DNA of 64,000 bases from Amorphoplanes friuliensis DSM 7358. GTDB lineage: Bacteria; Actinomycetota; Actinomycetes; Mycobacteriales; Micromonosporaceae. Positions 10,408-19,507 of the stretch are shown in pieces. Where the stretch lies: assembly GCF_000494755.1 (NCBI RefSeq), contig NC_022657.1:5370001-5434000 (forward strand). The letters run 5' to 3'. Both the position numbers and the translations under genes were made by a program. How positions within the stretch are numbered: the stretch's first letter is position 1; every line of letters starts with the position of its first letter. A model generated the notes under the pieces. That model was given only the letters and a program-made list of their open reading frames with translations, searched no databases and was not told where the DNA came from.

Positions 10408-11898
10408 ATGAGCATGACCGCGACAGTTGACGAGTCCGCCGCGCCGGGCGGTTACGCCGAGACCGCGGCTCCGGGCACCGACCGGGCGATCGATCCCGAA
10501 CGGCTGGCGCTCTGTCTCGCCGTCATCGCCGAGGCTGCGGAGCTCGACCCCGAGCATCCCGATGCTGTGTCCGTACGGAGGGCCACTGCCGGGCTTTTCA
10601 AGGAAGTGAAGCTGCGGCGCCGCAAGGACCGTCGTGACGCGATCCTCGCGAACGATCGTGCGGTGACCGCCGCGACGGCGACGGGTGCGCCGAGCCGGAT
10701 CGACGACGAGACCGCGGGCATTCTGCTGGAGACCGCGACGAAGGCGCCGACCGCCGGCGTTCTCCGGCAGCCGCGCGGGTGTTACATCTGCAAGCAGCGT
10801 TACGTGCAGGTCGACGCGTTCTATCACCAGCTCTGCCCGTCGTGCGCGGTGAAGAATCATGGTCACCGTGATGCGCGGACCGATCTGACCGGGCGGCGGG
10901 CGCTGCTGACCGGCGGCCGGGCCAAGATCGGCATGTACATCGCTCTGCGGTTGCTGCGGGACGGCGCGCACACCACGATCACCACGCGGTTCCCGAACGA
11001 TGCGGTGCGGCGTTTTGCCGCCATGCCGGACAGCGCCGACTGGCTGCACCGGTTGCGGGTCGTCGGCATCGACCTGCGGGATCCCGCCCAGGTGGTCGCT
11101 CTCGCCGATTCGGTCGCGGCCCACGGTCCGCTGGACATTCTGATCAACAACGCGGCCCAGACGGTACGCCGTTCGCCCGGCTCGTACTCGGCGCTGGTGG
11201 CGGCGGAGTCCGCGCCGCTGCCGGACGGGCCGCTGCCGGAGCTGGAGTATCTCGGCGGGCATTCCTCCCCGGCGCATCCGGCGGCTCTGACGGACGGGTC
11301 GTCGTTCAGCCCGCACGCGTTGACGGCGCTGGCGCTGACCGGTGGTTCGGCGACGCCGGAGCGGATCGCGGCGTTGACGGCGATCGACGCAGGTGGTCTG
11401 GTGCCGGATCTGGCGCCGACGAACAGCTGGAGCGACAAGGTCCACGAGGTCGACGCGCTGGAGTTGCTCGAGGTGCAGCTGTGCAACATGACGGCGCCGT
11501 TCATCCTGGTCAGCAAGCTGCGTGCGGCGATGACGGCGTCGCCGTTCCCCCGCCGGTACGTGGTGAACGTGTCCGCGATGGAGGGGGTGTTCGCGCGCGG
11601 TTACAAGGGCGCGGGGCACCCGCACACGAACATGGCGAAGGCCGCGCTGAACATGCTGACGCGGACCAGCGCCGAGGACATGTTCACCGACGGCATCCTC
11701 ATGACCAGCGTCGACACCGGCTGGATCACCGACGAGCGCCCGCACCCGACAAAGATGCGCCTGGCCGAGGAGGGCTTCCACGCCCCGCTCGACCTGGTCG
11801 ACGGCGCGGCGCGCGTCTACGACCCGATCGTCCGCGGCGAGCAGGGCGAGGACCTGTACGGCATTTTCCTGAAGGACTACGCCCCGATCGCCTGGTGA
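10408..11898 (+). CDS. SDR-fold oxidoreductase with N-terminal zinc ribbon and non-canonical active site
   Basis: The 496-residue protein has an N-terminal helical region, a CxxC...CxxC zinc-ribbon-like segment (C125, C128, C143, C146) and then a Rossmann short-chain dehydrogenase domain. The cofactor loop is TGGRAKIG (about residue 168) and LDILINNAAQ is the NAG-type motif. At the active site VSAMEG supplies the serine, but the usual Tyr-x-x-x-Lys reads TNMAK: lysine is K411 and threonine 407 stands in the tyrosine position. Substrate unknown. ATG 10408 is chosen; ATG 10414 is six bases on and equally possible. It converges on the HxlR gene. Confidence 0.85.
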   Translation: MSMTATVDESAAPGGYAETAAPGTDRAIDPERLALCLAVIAEAAELDPEHPDAVSVRRATAGLFKEVKLRRRKDRRDAILANDRAVTAATATGAPSRIDDETAGILLETATKAPTAGVLRQPRGCYICKQRYVQVDAFYHQLCPSCAVKNHGHRDARTDLTGRRALLTGGRAKIGMYIALRLLRDGAHTTITTRFPNDAVRRFAAMPDSADWLHRLRVVGIDLRDPAQVVALADSVAAHGPLDILINNAAQTVRRSPGSYSALVAAESAPLPDGPLPELEYLGGHSSPAHPAALTDGSSFSPHALTALALTGGSATPERIAALTAIDAGGLVPDLAPTNSWSDKVHEVDALELLEVQLCNMTAPFILVSKLRAAMTASPFPRRYVVNVSAMEGVFARGYKGAGHPHTNMAKAALNMLTRTSAEDMFTDGILMTSVDTGWITDERPHPTKMRLAEEGFHAPLDLVDGAARVYDPIVRGEQGEDLYGIFLKDYAPIAW

Positions 11899-11902
11899 CC
11901 GG

Positions 11903-12265
11903 TCAGCCGTCGTAGGCGGCGCGGGCCTGTTCGACACGGTCGAGGTGGCCGTCCGCCCAGGTGGCGAGCGAGGCGAAGAGCGGGGCGAGGCTGAGCCCGA
12001 GGTCGCTGATCTCGTACTCGACGCGGGGTGGCACCTCGGGGTGGTACGTCCGGGTGATCAGCCCGTCGCGTTCGAGTTGCCGCAGCCGCTGCGTGAGGAC
12101 TTTCGGTGTGATGCCGGTGATCCGTCGTTGCAGCTCGACGAACCGCTGCCGCCCGAACGCGTGCAGCGACCACAGGATCGGCGTGGTCCACCGGCTGAAG
12201 ACGATGTCGACGACGGGTGCGATGGGGCAGGCGACCGTGGGATCGTCACGCGTACTCGGCGTCAT
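11903..12265 (-). CDS. HxlR family winged-helix transcriptional regulator
   Basis: A 120-residue protein with the single winged-helix domain of HxlR regulators: ACPI near the N-terminus, ILWSLHAFGRQRFVELQ, then TPKVLTQRLRQLERDGLI as the recognition region. HxlR proteins commonly control an adjacent oxidoreductase in response to reactive electrophiles or quinones. Here the NmrA-like gene starts 75 bp away on the other strand, so this regulator most likely controls that gene and itself through the palindromes between them. Confidence 0.93.
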   Translation of the reverse strand: MTPSTRDDPTVACPIAPVVDIVFSRWTTPILWSLHAFGRQRFVELQRRITGITPKVLTQRLRQLERDGLITRTYHPEVPPRVEYEISDLGLSLAPLFASLATWADGHLDRVEQARAAYDG

Positions 12266-12298
12266 GGATAGTCGCTTTCCTCTAGGTACCTACTATCC
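12266..12298. promoter_or_regulatory. Nested palindromes, probable HxlR operator
   Basis: GGATAGT (12266-12272) and ACTATCC (12292-12298) form a 7-bp inverted repeat enclosing a perfect palindrome TAGGTACCTA (12283-12292). The site lies directly in front of the HxlR start and 43 bp from the NmrA-like start, the usual place for an autoregulating HxlR operator. Binding is inferred. Confidence 0.6.
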
Positions 12299-12340
12299 GC
12301 GCGATGCTAGCTTCCCCGGACCACAACGGAGGGAAGCAAC

Positions 12341-13141
12341 ATGATCGTGGTGACCGGGGCGACCGGCAATGTCGGCAGCCATCTGATGAAGGAACTGGCC
12401 GGCGAGGACGTCCGCGCCCTCTCGCGGAGCACGGGCGCCGACCTGACCGATCCGGGCTCACTGCGTCCGGCGCTGGAGGGCGCGGAGGCGCTTTTCCTCA
12501 TGGTGCCGGGCGACGGCCGCGGGATCGACCCGGCCGCCGTGCTCGACGTCGCCGAGGCGGCCGGTGTGAAGCGGGTGGTCCTGCTCTCGTCCCAAGGCGT
12601 ACGCACCCGCCCGGAAGCGCAGTCGCACGCCCATCTGGGCCGGTTCGAAGCCGCCGTGCGCAACTCCGGTCTGGAGTGGACGGTTCTGCGCCCGGCCGGT
12701 TTTGCCAGCAACGCCTACGCCTGGGCGCCGTCCGTGCGCGAACAGCGCCTGGTCGCGGCACCGTTCGCCGACGTCGCCCTGCCGGTCGTGGACCCGGCGG
12801 ACCTCGCGGCCTGCGCGGCGGTCACCCTCCGCGGAGGCCACCACACCCACGTGTACGAGCTGACGGGCCCAGTCCCCATCTCCCCGCGGGAGCAGGCTTC
12901 CGACCTCGCCACGGCACTCGGTGAGCAGGTGACGTTCGTGGAACTGACCCGCGAGGAGGCGGCCACCCACCTGGGCGCGTTCATGCCCCCGGAGGTGGTC
13001 GAAGGCACCCTCGACATCCTCGGCTCACCCACCGCCGCCGAGCGCACGGTGAGCCCGGACGTGGCGACGCTGCTGGGCCGCGACCCGTACCCGTTCGTGG
13101 CCTGGGCGGCCCGGAACGTGGCGGCCTTCAGGACACCCTGA
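12341..13141 (+). CDS. NmrA-like NAD(P)-binding protein (atypical SDR)
   Basis: A 266-residue protein of the NmrA/quinone oxidoreductase 2 type. It opens with the Rossmann loop VTGATGNVGSHLM, followed by the short strand-helix pattern of atypical SDRs and LLSSQGVRTRPEA near residue 80. These enzymes reduce quinones or act as NAD(P) sensors. ATG 12341 has GGAGGG upstream. It is divergent from the HxlR gene, which strongly suggests HxlR control. Its end overlaps the 3' end of the methyltransferase on the other strand by 14 bp. Confidence 0.9.
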   Translation: MIVVTGATGNVGSHLMKELAGEDVRALSRSTGADLTDPGSLRPALEGAEALFLMVPGDGRGIDPAAVLDVAEAAGVKRVVLLSSQGVRTRPEAQSHAHLGRFEAAVRNSGLEWTVLRPAGFASNAYAWAPSVREQRLVAAPFADVALPVVDPADLAACAAVTLRGGHHTHVYELTGPVPISPREQASDLATALGEQVTFVELTREEAATHLGAFMPPEVVEGTLDILGSPTAAERTVSPDVATLLGRDPYPFVAWAARNVAAFRTP

Positions 13142-13760
13142 GCTGCTTCTCCGCGACAAAGCTGAAGATCCGGTCGGCGCTCGTCAGCGGCTTCGGCGGA
13201 TGGACTAGGCGGTGGGCGCCCACCCCGGACTCGCCGCCGTGGACAAGTTCGAAGCCGCGGGCCGAGAACCAGTCGCGGATGACCGGTACGAGGTCCGGCG
13301 GGCGCCGGTGCCGGGTCCAGACGACGGTTCCGCCTTCACGGCAGAGCTGGGCGCAGGCCTCGACCGTCCGGAGCACGTCCGCGTCGGTCACGTTGCCGAA
13401 GACCCCGCAGGCCAGCACCAGGTCGGCCGGTGCCAGGTCGCGGTAGTGCCGCATCAGGCCCGCATCGGCCTGGACGATCTCGACACCGTCGAGTCCGGCG
13501 GCGCGGGCGTTCGCCTCGGCGACCGCCGTGCTGCGGGGGTCGAGCTCGACCAGGCGGGCCCGCACGTCGTGGCCGCGCGGGTGCGTGGCGAGGACACCGA
13601 TCAGGTCGCGGCCCTGCCCGGCGCACATGCTGAGCGCGGTGAGCGGCCCGTCCGGCGCCCGGTCCAGCGCGGCCCGGACGACACCCTGCACCTCGGCCAG
13701 GCGCCGGGACAGTGCTGACTCCGGATCGTCGTAGTCGTCATGCCAGGCGGCCCAGTCCAT
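13128..13760 (-). CDS. Class I SAM-dependent methyltransferase
   Basis: A 210-residue methyltransferase-fold protein. Motif I is LSMCAGQGRDLIGVL, the acidic residue binding the SAM ribose is in LVELDPRS, and LACGVFGNV is motif IV-like. GTVVWTRHR follows motif V. Substrate unknown. ATG 13760 is chosen because GGAGGAG precedes it; it starts 2 bp after the stop of the upstream erythromycin esterase gene, so the two are translationally coupled and may modify the same class of small molecule. Confidence 0.85.
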   Translation of the reverse strand: MDWAAWHDDYDDPESALSRRLAEVQGVVRAALDRAPDGPLTALSMCAGQGRDLIGVLATHPRGHDVRARLVELDPRSTAVAEANARAAGLDGVEIVQADAGLMRHYRDLAPADLVLACGVFGNVTDADVLRTVEACAQLCREGGTVVWTRHRRPPDLVPVIRDWFSARGFELVHGGESGVGAHRLVHPPKPLTSADRIFSFVAEKQLRVS

Positions 13761-13761
13761 G

Positions 13762-14991
13762 TCACGCTCCTCCGGCTTGTTCGCTCGGGTTGATCGTAGG
13801 CAGACAGGCCAGCAGGTCGTACGCGTCCAGGACCGGTGTCGCCTGGAAGCCGTCCAGCAACCGGATGCTGTCCGGGCCGGGCACGAGGCCCCGGGCACGG
13901 CGGAGGTCGATCAGGCGCGCTGTGTCCGTACCGGTGAAGGCGGCCTCGACGCTGCCCGGTTGCGGCGGTGGCAGCTCAGCTCCGACGGTCGCGACGCCGC
14001 CGGGGGCGGCGGGATCGAGGCGATGTGTCACGGTGCGGCCGGCGGTGGCGGTGACCGCAACGGTCAGGTAGTCCTCGCCGAGCCGGGTGGCCAGGTGATG
14101 GCCCATCCCCGACAGCGCGAACTGCGGTGTGGTCACCGGCGTGCGCTGGATGTGGTTGTTGTGCGCGCCGATGACGATGCGCGCGTCCGGGCCCAGCTCG
14201 TCGAGCAGCCAGAACACCGTCTCGGCCATCCCGCGGTCCCGCGCGCTCACCTTCGGATGACTGGTGTCGCCGCCGGCGCGAGCCGCGTAGCTGCGCAGGG
14301 CCTGGTCCAGCCAGCACGCGAGCCGCAGCTCGTGCCGCACCGTCCGGTAGGTCGCCGCGCCGTCCGCGCGGGTGTACTCGGTCTCGAGCGCGTCGAAACG
14401 CGCGGCCAGCTCGGCCAGGGCGGCGGTCATCGCGTCCCGGTCCGCGGGGTCCAGCTCGGCGTACGCCCGGTAGGCGGGCATCGAGTGCTCTCCCGCGTAC
14501 TTCTGCATCCGCGCGGACAGCGCGTCGACCAGCGGAAGAGCGTCGGGGTCGGTGCGGCCGAGGAACCCGGCGACGTGCTCGATCGCGGGCAGCGGCGACG
14601 CGGTGTTCCCCGGCACGTCCAGCCCGGCGAAGCGCACGGGCGGCTTCGCCTCCCGCATCCATTCCAGCTGCTCACGCATCTCCGGGCACCGGCCCATCCT
14701 GTACGTGATGTGGTCGTCGGCAACCGCACGCACGTCACCCGGCCCGCCCCGCACCCAGGCGTCCACCGCCAGTCCCTCGCTGAACCCGGACTCCATCGCG
14801 AACACCGTGAAACCGCACCGTTCGGTCAGGAAGCGCAGCAGCCGGTGCCGGAACAGGTAGAACTCGCTGATCATGTGCGCGTTCTCGCCGATCGCCACCA
14901 CCCGCGCACCACGGAAGAGGTCGGCAAGAGGTTCGAGATCGTCGAGCGGTACCGAGTGGCCGGTGACGAATGCCCCGAAATTGACAGCCAT
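13762..14991 (-). CDS. Erythromycin esterase family protein
   Basis: A 409-residue member of the EreA/SuccC-like esterase family. The diagnostic N-terminal segments are present: VVAIGENAHMISEF (His near residue 40), FTVFAMESGFSEG and the later DARIVIGAHNNHIQRTP with the catalytic-site histidines. True Ere enzymes open macrolide lactones, but most chromosomal homologues have unknown substrates. ATG 14991 gives the family N-terminus. It is the first gene of a two-gene operon with the methyltransferase. Whether it confers macrolide resistance cannot be told from sequence. Confidence 0.88.
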   Translation of the reverse strand: MAVNFGAFVTGHSVPLDDLEPLADLFRGARVVAIGENAHMISEFYLFRHRLLRFLTERCGFTVFAMESGFSEGLAVDAWVRGGPGDVRAVADDHITYRMGRCPEMREQLEWMREAKPPVRFAGLDVPGNTASPLPAIEHVAGFLGRTDPDALPLVDALSARMQKYAGEHSMPAYRAYAELDPADRDAMTAALAELAARFDALETEYTRADGAATYRTVRHELRLACWLDQALRSYAARAGGDTSHPKVSARDRGMAETVFWLLDELGPDARIVIGAHNNHIQRTPVTTPQFALSGMGHHLATRLGEDYLTVAVTATAGRTVTHRLDPAAPGGVATVGAELPPPQPGSVEAAFTGTDTARLIDLRRARGLVPGPDSIRLLDGFQATPVLDAYDLLACLPTINPSEQAGGA

Positions 14992-15071
14992 CGGGGCACT
15001 CTAGCGAAAAACCCGGCCGGGCTGCGCGACGCTGCCAGCGTCCGGCCAAAGTGTCTACTTCGGAGGAATGA

Positions 15072-15215
15072 TGCGGGCATTCGGCCGCCGCCGAAGGCAC
15101 CTGCAACAAGAACTATCAGGAGGGCAGCCGGATCCGGTTCAAGGCGTGCACCTACGAGTCCTCCACCAAGAGCCCGTACCAGTGCACCGGCTGGAGCGAT
15201 TGGCAGCGCGCCTGA
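15072..15215 (+). pseudogene. Relic of a small secreted cysteine-containing protein
   Basis: Between TGA at 15069 and TGA at 15213 one frame reads SAAAEGTCNKNYQ, then RIRFKACTYES and QCTGWSDWQRA at the end. The composition (three cysteines, many Lys, Tyr and Trp residues) and the AAA-E junction look like the mature part of a secreted peptide just after a signal peptidase site. No in-frame start exists, and the signal peptide region is missing or shifted; the ATG at 15068 with GGAGG in front is in another frame. I read it as a frameshifted or truncated gene, moderately confident. Confidence 0.5.
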
Positions 15216-15379
15216 TCCCCGCGGCCGCCCATTCATCAGTTTGCGGTCACCGGAGTGGTCATGATGTGACACCGGTCGGCAACTCCTGAGAAACACTCCG
15301 CCGATGTCGCGCGATCCGGCGCGCTTCTAGCCTGGGCCGACCACAAAGGAATCAACCCCGGTCCGGAAGAGGCGCGACG

Positions 15380-15832
15380 ATGAGAAAAGCCAGGATCGCC
15401 ATGGCCGCCACCGCGGCAGTTGCCGTCGGTGGAGTGACGATGATCGCCCTGCCCGCCGACGCGGCTACCCTGCCGTTCCAGATCACCGGCGTCTATTACA
15501 ACTCCCCCGGCAGCGACACCCGCAGCAATGCCAGCCTGAACGCCGAATACGTCAAGATCACCAGCAAGTTCGGCCGGACGGTCGACCTCAAGGGTTACAC
15601 GCTGCGCGACAACAGCTCCCATGTGTACACGTTCGGGAGTGTGAAAGTGAAAGGCCACGAAAGCGTCTGGGTGCGTACCGGTAAAGGCACCAACACGCCC
15701 TACACGCTTTTCTGGGGCAGCGGCGCCTACATCTGGAACAACACCGGCGACAAGGCCACGCTGAAGGACGCGGCGGGCAAGGTCATGGACACCTGCTCGT
15801 GGACGAACAAGGGCAGCTTCACCAGCTGCTGA
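15380..15832 (+). CDS. Secreted lamin-tail domain protein
   Basis: A 150-residue secreted protein: a signal peptide of about 29 residues (MRKARIAMAATAAVAVGG, cut after PADA) and one lamin-tail (LTD) Ig-like domain with the features NAEYVKITS, DLKGYTLRDNSSHVYTF, VWVRTGKGTN and YIWNNTGDKATLKDAAG. LTD proteins in actinobacteria are secreted, often next to nucleases or cell-wall proteins; no enzymatic domain is present here. GAAGAGG sits before ATG 15380. Two cysteines near the C-terminus may form a disulfide. Confidence 0.9.
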   Translation: MRKARIAMAATAAVAVGGVTMIALPADAATLPFQITGVYYNSPGSDTRSNASLNAEYVKITSKFGRTVDLKGYTLRDNSSHVYTFGSVKVKGHESVWVRTGKGTNTPYTLFWGSGAYIWNNTGDKATLKDAAGKVMDTCSWTNKGSFTSC

Positions 15833-15834
15833 CG

Positions 15835-16569
15835 TCAGGTCCGCGGCGGGAGCGCGTGGTAGGCCGGGCGGAGAACCTCGACGAGCGGGACTCCGCCCAC
15901 GTGCAGCGGGGGCGGGTCGAGCTGGTCGAGCAGAAGATCCGGCCGGCCCGCGTCGCCCACCGCGGTCGCCGGCGCGGCTTCGGCGCCGTTCCAGAAATCG
16001 GTGAGGTCGCCCAGGTCGCCGTCCGGCGTCTCTTCCGCCGGCGTCGCCGGGGCCGCGACTCCGCGCAGTTGGTTGAGCCGGGTGAGCAGCTCGTCCCGGG
16101 ACCGCCCGCGCCAGGCGAAAACCCCGAACGGGTCCTCCTCGAACGACCGGGCCAGGGCGTAACAGGTCGCGGCGAGGTGGATGCAGGGCATGGGCCAGCG
16201 TTCGCAGCTGCAGTCCATCGCCACCTCGTTCAGCGACAACGGCAGCAGGGTCAGCCCCGCTTTCGTGAACACGGTGTCGATGTCGTCGGGCATGCGACCG
16301 GCCAGCAGGTCGGCGGCAAAGCGGGCCTCAGCGGCCAGGTCGTCCTCCACGCGTGACCACTCGGCCGCACCGAACGCGCGCACCGCGATCCGCGACCGGA
16401 ACGCCGCGGTGTCGTCCGGGCCCCGGACCTGGGCCGTCACCAGACTGCCGGAGATCGTCAGGTGCCGGACGTGCCCGGCGCGCGCGTCCCGCCGGCCGCG
16501 GGAGAACGTCGGCGCCATCCGCAGGGACTCGAACATCGCGATGAACGGCCCGGAGTATCGGTCAGTCAA
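15835..16569 (-). CDS. SWIM zinc-finger protein
   Basis: A protein of 244 residues with the SWIM signature MDCSCERWPMPCIHLAA (CxC...CxH) near the middle. Such proteins are regularly encoded with SNF2-type helicases in actinobacteria and are thought to act with them on DNA. The TTG at 16569 is chosen because GGAGG lies just upstream and it overlaps the helicase stop (TTGACTGA); an ATG at 16536 lacks a ribosome site. It is the last gene of a three-gene operon. Confidence 0.85.
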   Translation of the reverse strand: MTDRYSGPFIAMFESLRMAPTFSRGRRDARAGHVRHLTISGSLVTAQVRGPDDTAAFRSRIAVRAFGAAEWSRVEDDLAAEARFAADLLAGRMPDDIDTVFTKAGLTLLPLSLNEVAMDCSCERWPMPCIHLAATCYALARSFEEDPFGVFAWRGRSRDELLTRLNQLRGVAAPATPAEETPDGDLGDLTDFWNGAEAAPATAVGDAGRPDLLLDQLDPPPLHVGGVPLVEVLRPAYHALPPRT

Positions 16570-19507
16570 CAACGGCCTCCGGTGACAGGGCGAGCAGGTC
16601 ACGCAGCTCGTCGGTGCTCAGACCGCTCAGCCAGCCCTCGCCGTTGCCGACCACCCGCTCGGCCAGCACACCCTTGTCGGTGATCAGCCGGTCGATGCGC
16701 TCCTCGAGGGTGCCCAGGCAGACGAGGGTGTGCACCTGCACGTCACGGTTCTGGCCGATGCGGAAGGCACGGTCGGTCGCCTGCGTCTCGGTGGCCGGGT
16801 TCCACCAGCGGTCCACGTGGACGACATGATTGGCCGCGGTGAGGTTGAGGCCGGTGCCACCGGCCTTCAGCGACAGCACGAAGATGCCGGGCCGCTTGTC
16901 GGCCTGGAACTCCGCGACCATCTGATCGCGGGCCCGGCGTGTCGTCCCGCCGTACAGGTAACGGACCGGGACGTCGAAACGGGCCGCGAGGTGCGGGACC
17001 AGCATCGCGCCGAACCGGGCGAACTGCGTGAAGCAGAGAACACTTTCGCCGTCGGCGAGGACGGCGTCGAGGATCTCCTCCAGGCGCTCGAGCTTGCCGG
17101 AGCGGCCGGGCAGCGGGGAGCCGTCACCGAGCAGCTGCGCCGGGTGGTTGCAGACCTGCTTGAGCTTGGTCATCGCGGACAGCACGATGCCCTTGCGGCG
17201 GATCTCCGTCTCGTCGGTCAGCCGGCCGGTCATCTCGGTGAGAACGGCCTGGTAGAGCGTCGCCTGCTCGGTGGTGAGCCCGCACAGGTGCCGCGTGTGC
17301 CGTTTGTCGGGCAGGTCGTCGATCACCGACGGGTCCGCCTTGACCCGCCGCAGCATGAACGGTCGTGTCGCCCGGCGCAGGCGCGCGGCGGCGTCCTCGT
17401 CCGCGTACCGCTCGATCGGCACGGCGAACCGCGCCCGGAACGAGTGGGCGCTGCCGAGCAGCCCCGGGTTGAGGAAGTCGAGAATGGACCAGAGCTCGGC
17501 CAGACGATTTTCGACCGGTGTGCCGGTCAGGGCGATGCGGTGCCGCGCGTCGAACCGGCGCACGGCCTTCGCGGTGCCACTCGCGCTGTTCTTGACGTGC
17601 TGCGCCTCGTCGAGCACCACCCGGTCCCACGGCACGGCGGCGAGGGCGTCGGCGTCGCGGGTGGCGGTCGCGTACGTCGTCAGCAGCACGTCCGTCCCGT
17701 CGAGCAGATGCACCGGGTCGGGCCGGTCAGCGCCGTGCAACACCTTGACCCGCAGCCCCGGGGCGAACCGTTCCGCCTCCCGCACCCAGTTGCCGAGGAC
17801 CGACAGCGGACAGATCAGCAGCGTCGGCCCGCCCCCGCGATGCAGCAGCAACGCCAGCAACTGCACGGTCTTGCCGAGCCCCATGTCGTCGGCCAGGCAG
17901 GCGCCGACCCCCAGCCCGTCGAGGAAAGCCAGCCAGGAAAAACCCCTCAGCTGGTACGGCCGCAGTGTCCCCACCAGGCCCGCGGGCGCGTCGAGCAGCT
18001 CGAGCCGCTCCCCCAGCCGCCCGGCGAGCAGGTCGGCCAGCCAGCCCTTGCCGTCGACCGCCGTGACGGGCAGCGGCAGCTCCTCGGGCGGCAGCAGCCG
18101 GATCATCCGCAGCGCATCCCCGGCGGTCATCGTGCCCCCGCCGCGCCGCAGGAACTCGAGCCCCGCCCGCAACCGCTCCGCGTCGAGGTAGACCCACCGC
18201 CCCCGCAACCGCACCAACGGCACCTTGACGCGCGCCAGCTCGGCCAGCTCGTCCTCGGTCAGCGTGCGTCCGCCCAGCGCCAGCCCCCAGTTGTAGCCGA
18301 CCATCGACCTCAGGTCGGCAGCCTCGTCCCGCAGCACCGGGGCGACCTCGTCCCGCGCCCGGACCTCCAGCGCCAGCCCGAGGCTCTGCGGCTCCCGCCA
18401 CCAGGCCGGCAGCAGCACGCCGTACCCGGCCTGCTCCAGCAGCGCGGCGTGGCTGAGGAACCTGTATGCCCCCGCGGTGTCCAGCACCAGCTCGACCGGC
18501 CGCGCCACCCGCAGCGCGGGATCCAGGTCCTCGAAGAGCCTCGCGGCCCGCCCCAAGCCGGCGATGAGCCGCTCGTGCGGATGATGCGTCCACCGCCGCA
18601 GCGGGGCACTCCTGTCCCGCCACACGTCGGCGGCGGTGACGAGCAGGCTGGGCTCGTCGAGCGGCTGCAACAGGAACTCGAGCAACCACGCATCCTCGGC
18701 GCCGCTCGCCTCGGGCGCGCCGGTGGCGTCGGGCTCCTCGGGCTCCAGCTCGGGCAGGAAGCTCAACCGGAAACAGACCCGCACCACCGCACCGCTGCTC
18801 GCCTCGCCGTGCCACTTGTCCAGTGCGTCGGCAACAGCGTCGAGCTGCCCGGCGTCCTCTAACTCGGGATCGGCGCTGAGTGCCGTGAGCCAGGCGGGAC
18901 CGGACAGGTCCACGCCGGCCTCGGCAAGTCGCGTGCGAACCAGACCGTCGACCAGGCGGTGCAGCGCGGCGTGCAGGGTGTCGGCGGCGGGGAGCCCGTC
19001 GACGTCGCCGGGACGGGCCCGCTCGGCGCGGCAGGCCGGTGGCATGCGGCGCAGCAGGTCAGCGTGCCGTGCGGCGTCGGTGCCGGTCAGCACCGGCCGC
19101 CACAGGGCCCGGGGCCGCGGCCCGTCGGTCAGCACACCGGGCAGTACCCGCCCGCGCGCGACCAGGTCCGCCGCGAAGGTGCAGACCTCGGCGAGATAGC
19201 TCAGCGACGGCGCGGCCCGTGCCCCGAACTCGTCCGCAAGGTCGTCGGTGACAAACGGGACGGCGACCGCCGGCACCTGCCACGGCCGTAACCGCGGCTG
19301 CCCCCGCCGCGCCGGCAACCCGAGCTGCGGCGACGGCAACGGCCCGGTGGACGTGGAAGGCAGCAGCAACGTCGCCGTCCGATCCGCCCCGGCCGGCGCC
19401 ACCGCGAACGGGTGGGCCCGGGCCGATCCCCGCTCGCCGGTGTCGGTCTCGGTCCAGAGGCAGAGGGTGCCGTCGCGGGCGATGAAACCGTGCGCCACCA
19501 CCGTCAC
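16562..19507 (-). CDS. SNF2 family DEAD/DEAH helicase
   Basis: A 981-residue ATP-dependent DNA translocase. The C-terminal half carries all SNF2 motifs: DDMGLGKTVQ (motif I, about residue 543), LLICPLSVLGNW (Ia), DEAQHVKN (motif II, about 630), LTGTPVENRL (III), SLKAGGTGLNL (V) and QATDRAFRIGQ (VI). The N-terminal half is the long accessory region of bacterial SNF2 proteins paired with SWIM genes. It starts at GTG 19507 in a GTGA overlap with the DUF5990 gene and ends overlapping the SWIM gene, so all three are coupled. The cellular substrate is unknown. Confidence 0.94.
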   Translation of the reverse strand: MTVVAHGFIARDGTLCLWTETDTGERGSARAHPFAVAPAGADRTATLLLPSTSTGPLPSPQLGLPARRGQPRLRPWQVPAVAVPFVTDDLADEFGARAAPSLSYLAEVCTFAADLVARGRVLPGVLTDGPRPRALWRPVLTGTDAARHADLLRRMPPACRAERARPGDVDGLPAADTLHAALHRLVDGLVRTRLAEAGVDLSGPAWLTALSADPELEDAGQLDAVADALDKWHGEASSGAVVRVCFRLSFLPELEPEEPDATGAPEASGAEDAWLLEFLLQPLDEPSLLVTAADVWRDRSAPLRRWTHHPHERLIAGLGRAARLFEDLDPALRVARPVELVLDTAGAYRFLSHAALLEQAGYGVLLPAWWREPQSLGLALEVRARDEVAPVLRDEAADLRSMVGYNWGLALGGRTLTEDELAELARVKVPLVRLRGRWVYLDAERLRAGLEFLRRGGGTMTAGDALRMIRLLPPEELPLPVTAVDGKGWLADLLAGRLGERLELLDAPAGLVGTLRPYQLRGFSWLAFLDGLGVGACLADDMGLGKTVQLLALLLHRGGGPTLLICPLSVLGNWVREAERFAPGLRVKVLHGADRPDPVHLLDGTDVLLTTYATATRDADALAAVPWDRVVLDEAQHVKNSASGTAKAVRRFDARHRIALTGTPVENRLAELWSILDFLNPGLLGSAHSFRARFAVPIERYADEDAAARLRRATRPFMLRRVKADPSVIDDLPDKRHTRHLCGLTTEQATLYQAVLTEMTGRLTDETEIRRKGIVLSAMTKLKQVCNHPAQLLGDGSPLPGRSGKLERLEEILDAVLADGESVLCFTQFARFGAMLVPHLAARFDVPVRYLYGGTTRRARDQMVAEFQADKRPGIFVLSLKAGGTGLNLTAANHVVHVDRWWNPATETQATDRAFRIGQNRDVQVHTLVCLGTLEERIDRLITDKGVLAERVVGNGEGWLSGLSTDELRDLLALSPEAVVD

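Noticed and set aside
13762..14991. Acquired macrolide resistance gene
   Set aside because: The family is right, but codon use matches the neighbours and no mobile element is nearby, so it looks chromosomal with unknown substrate.
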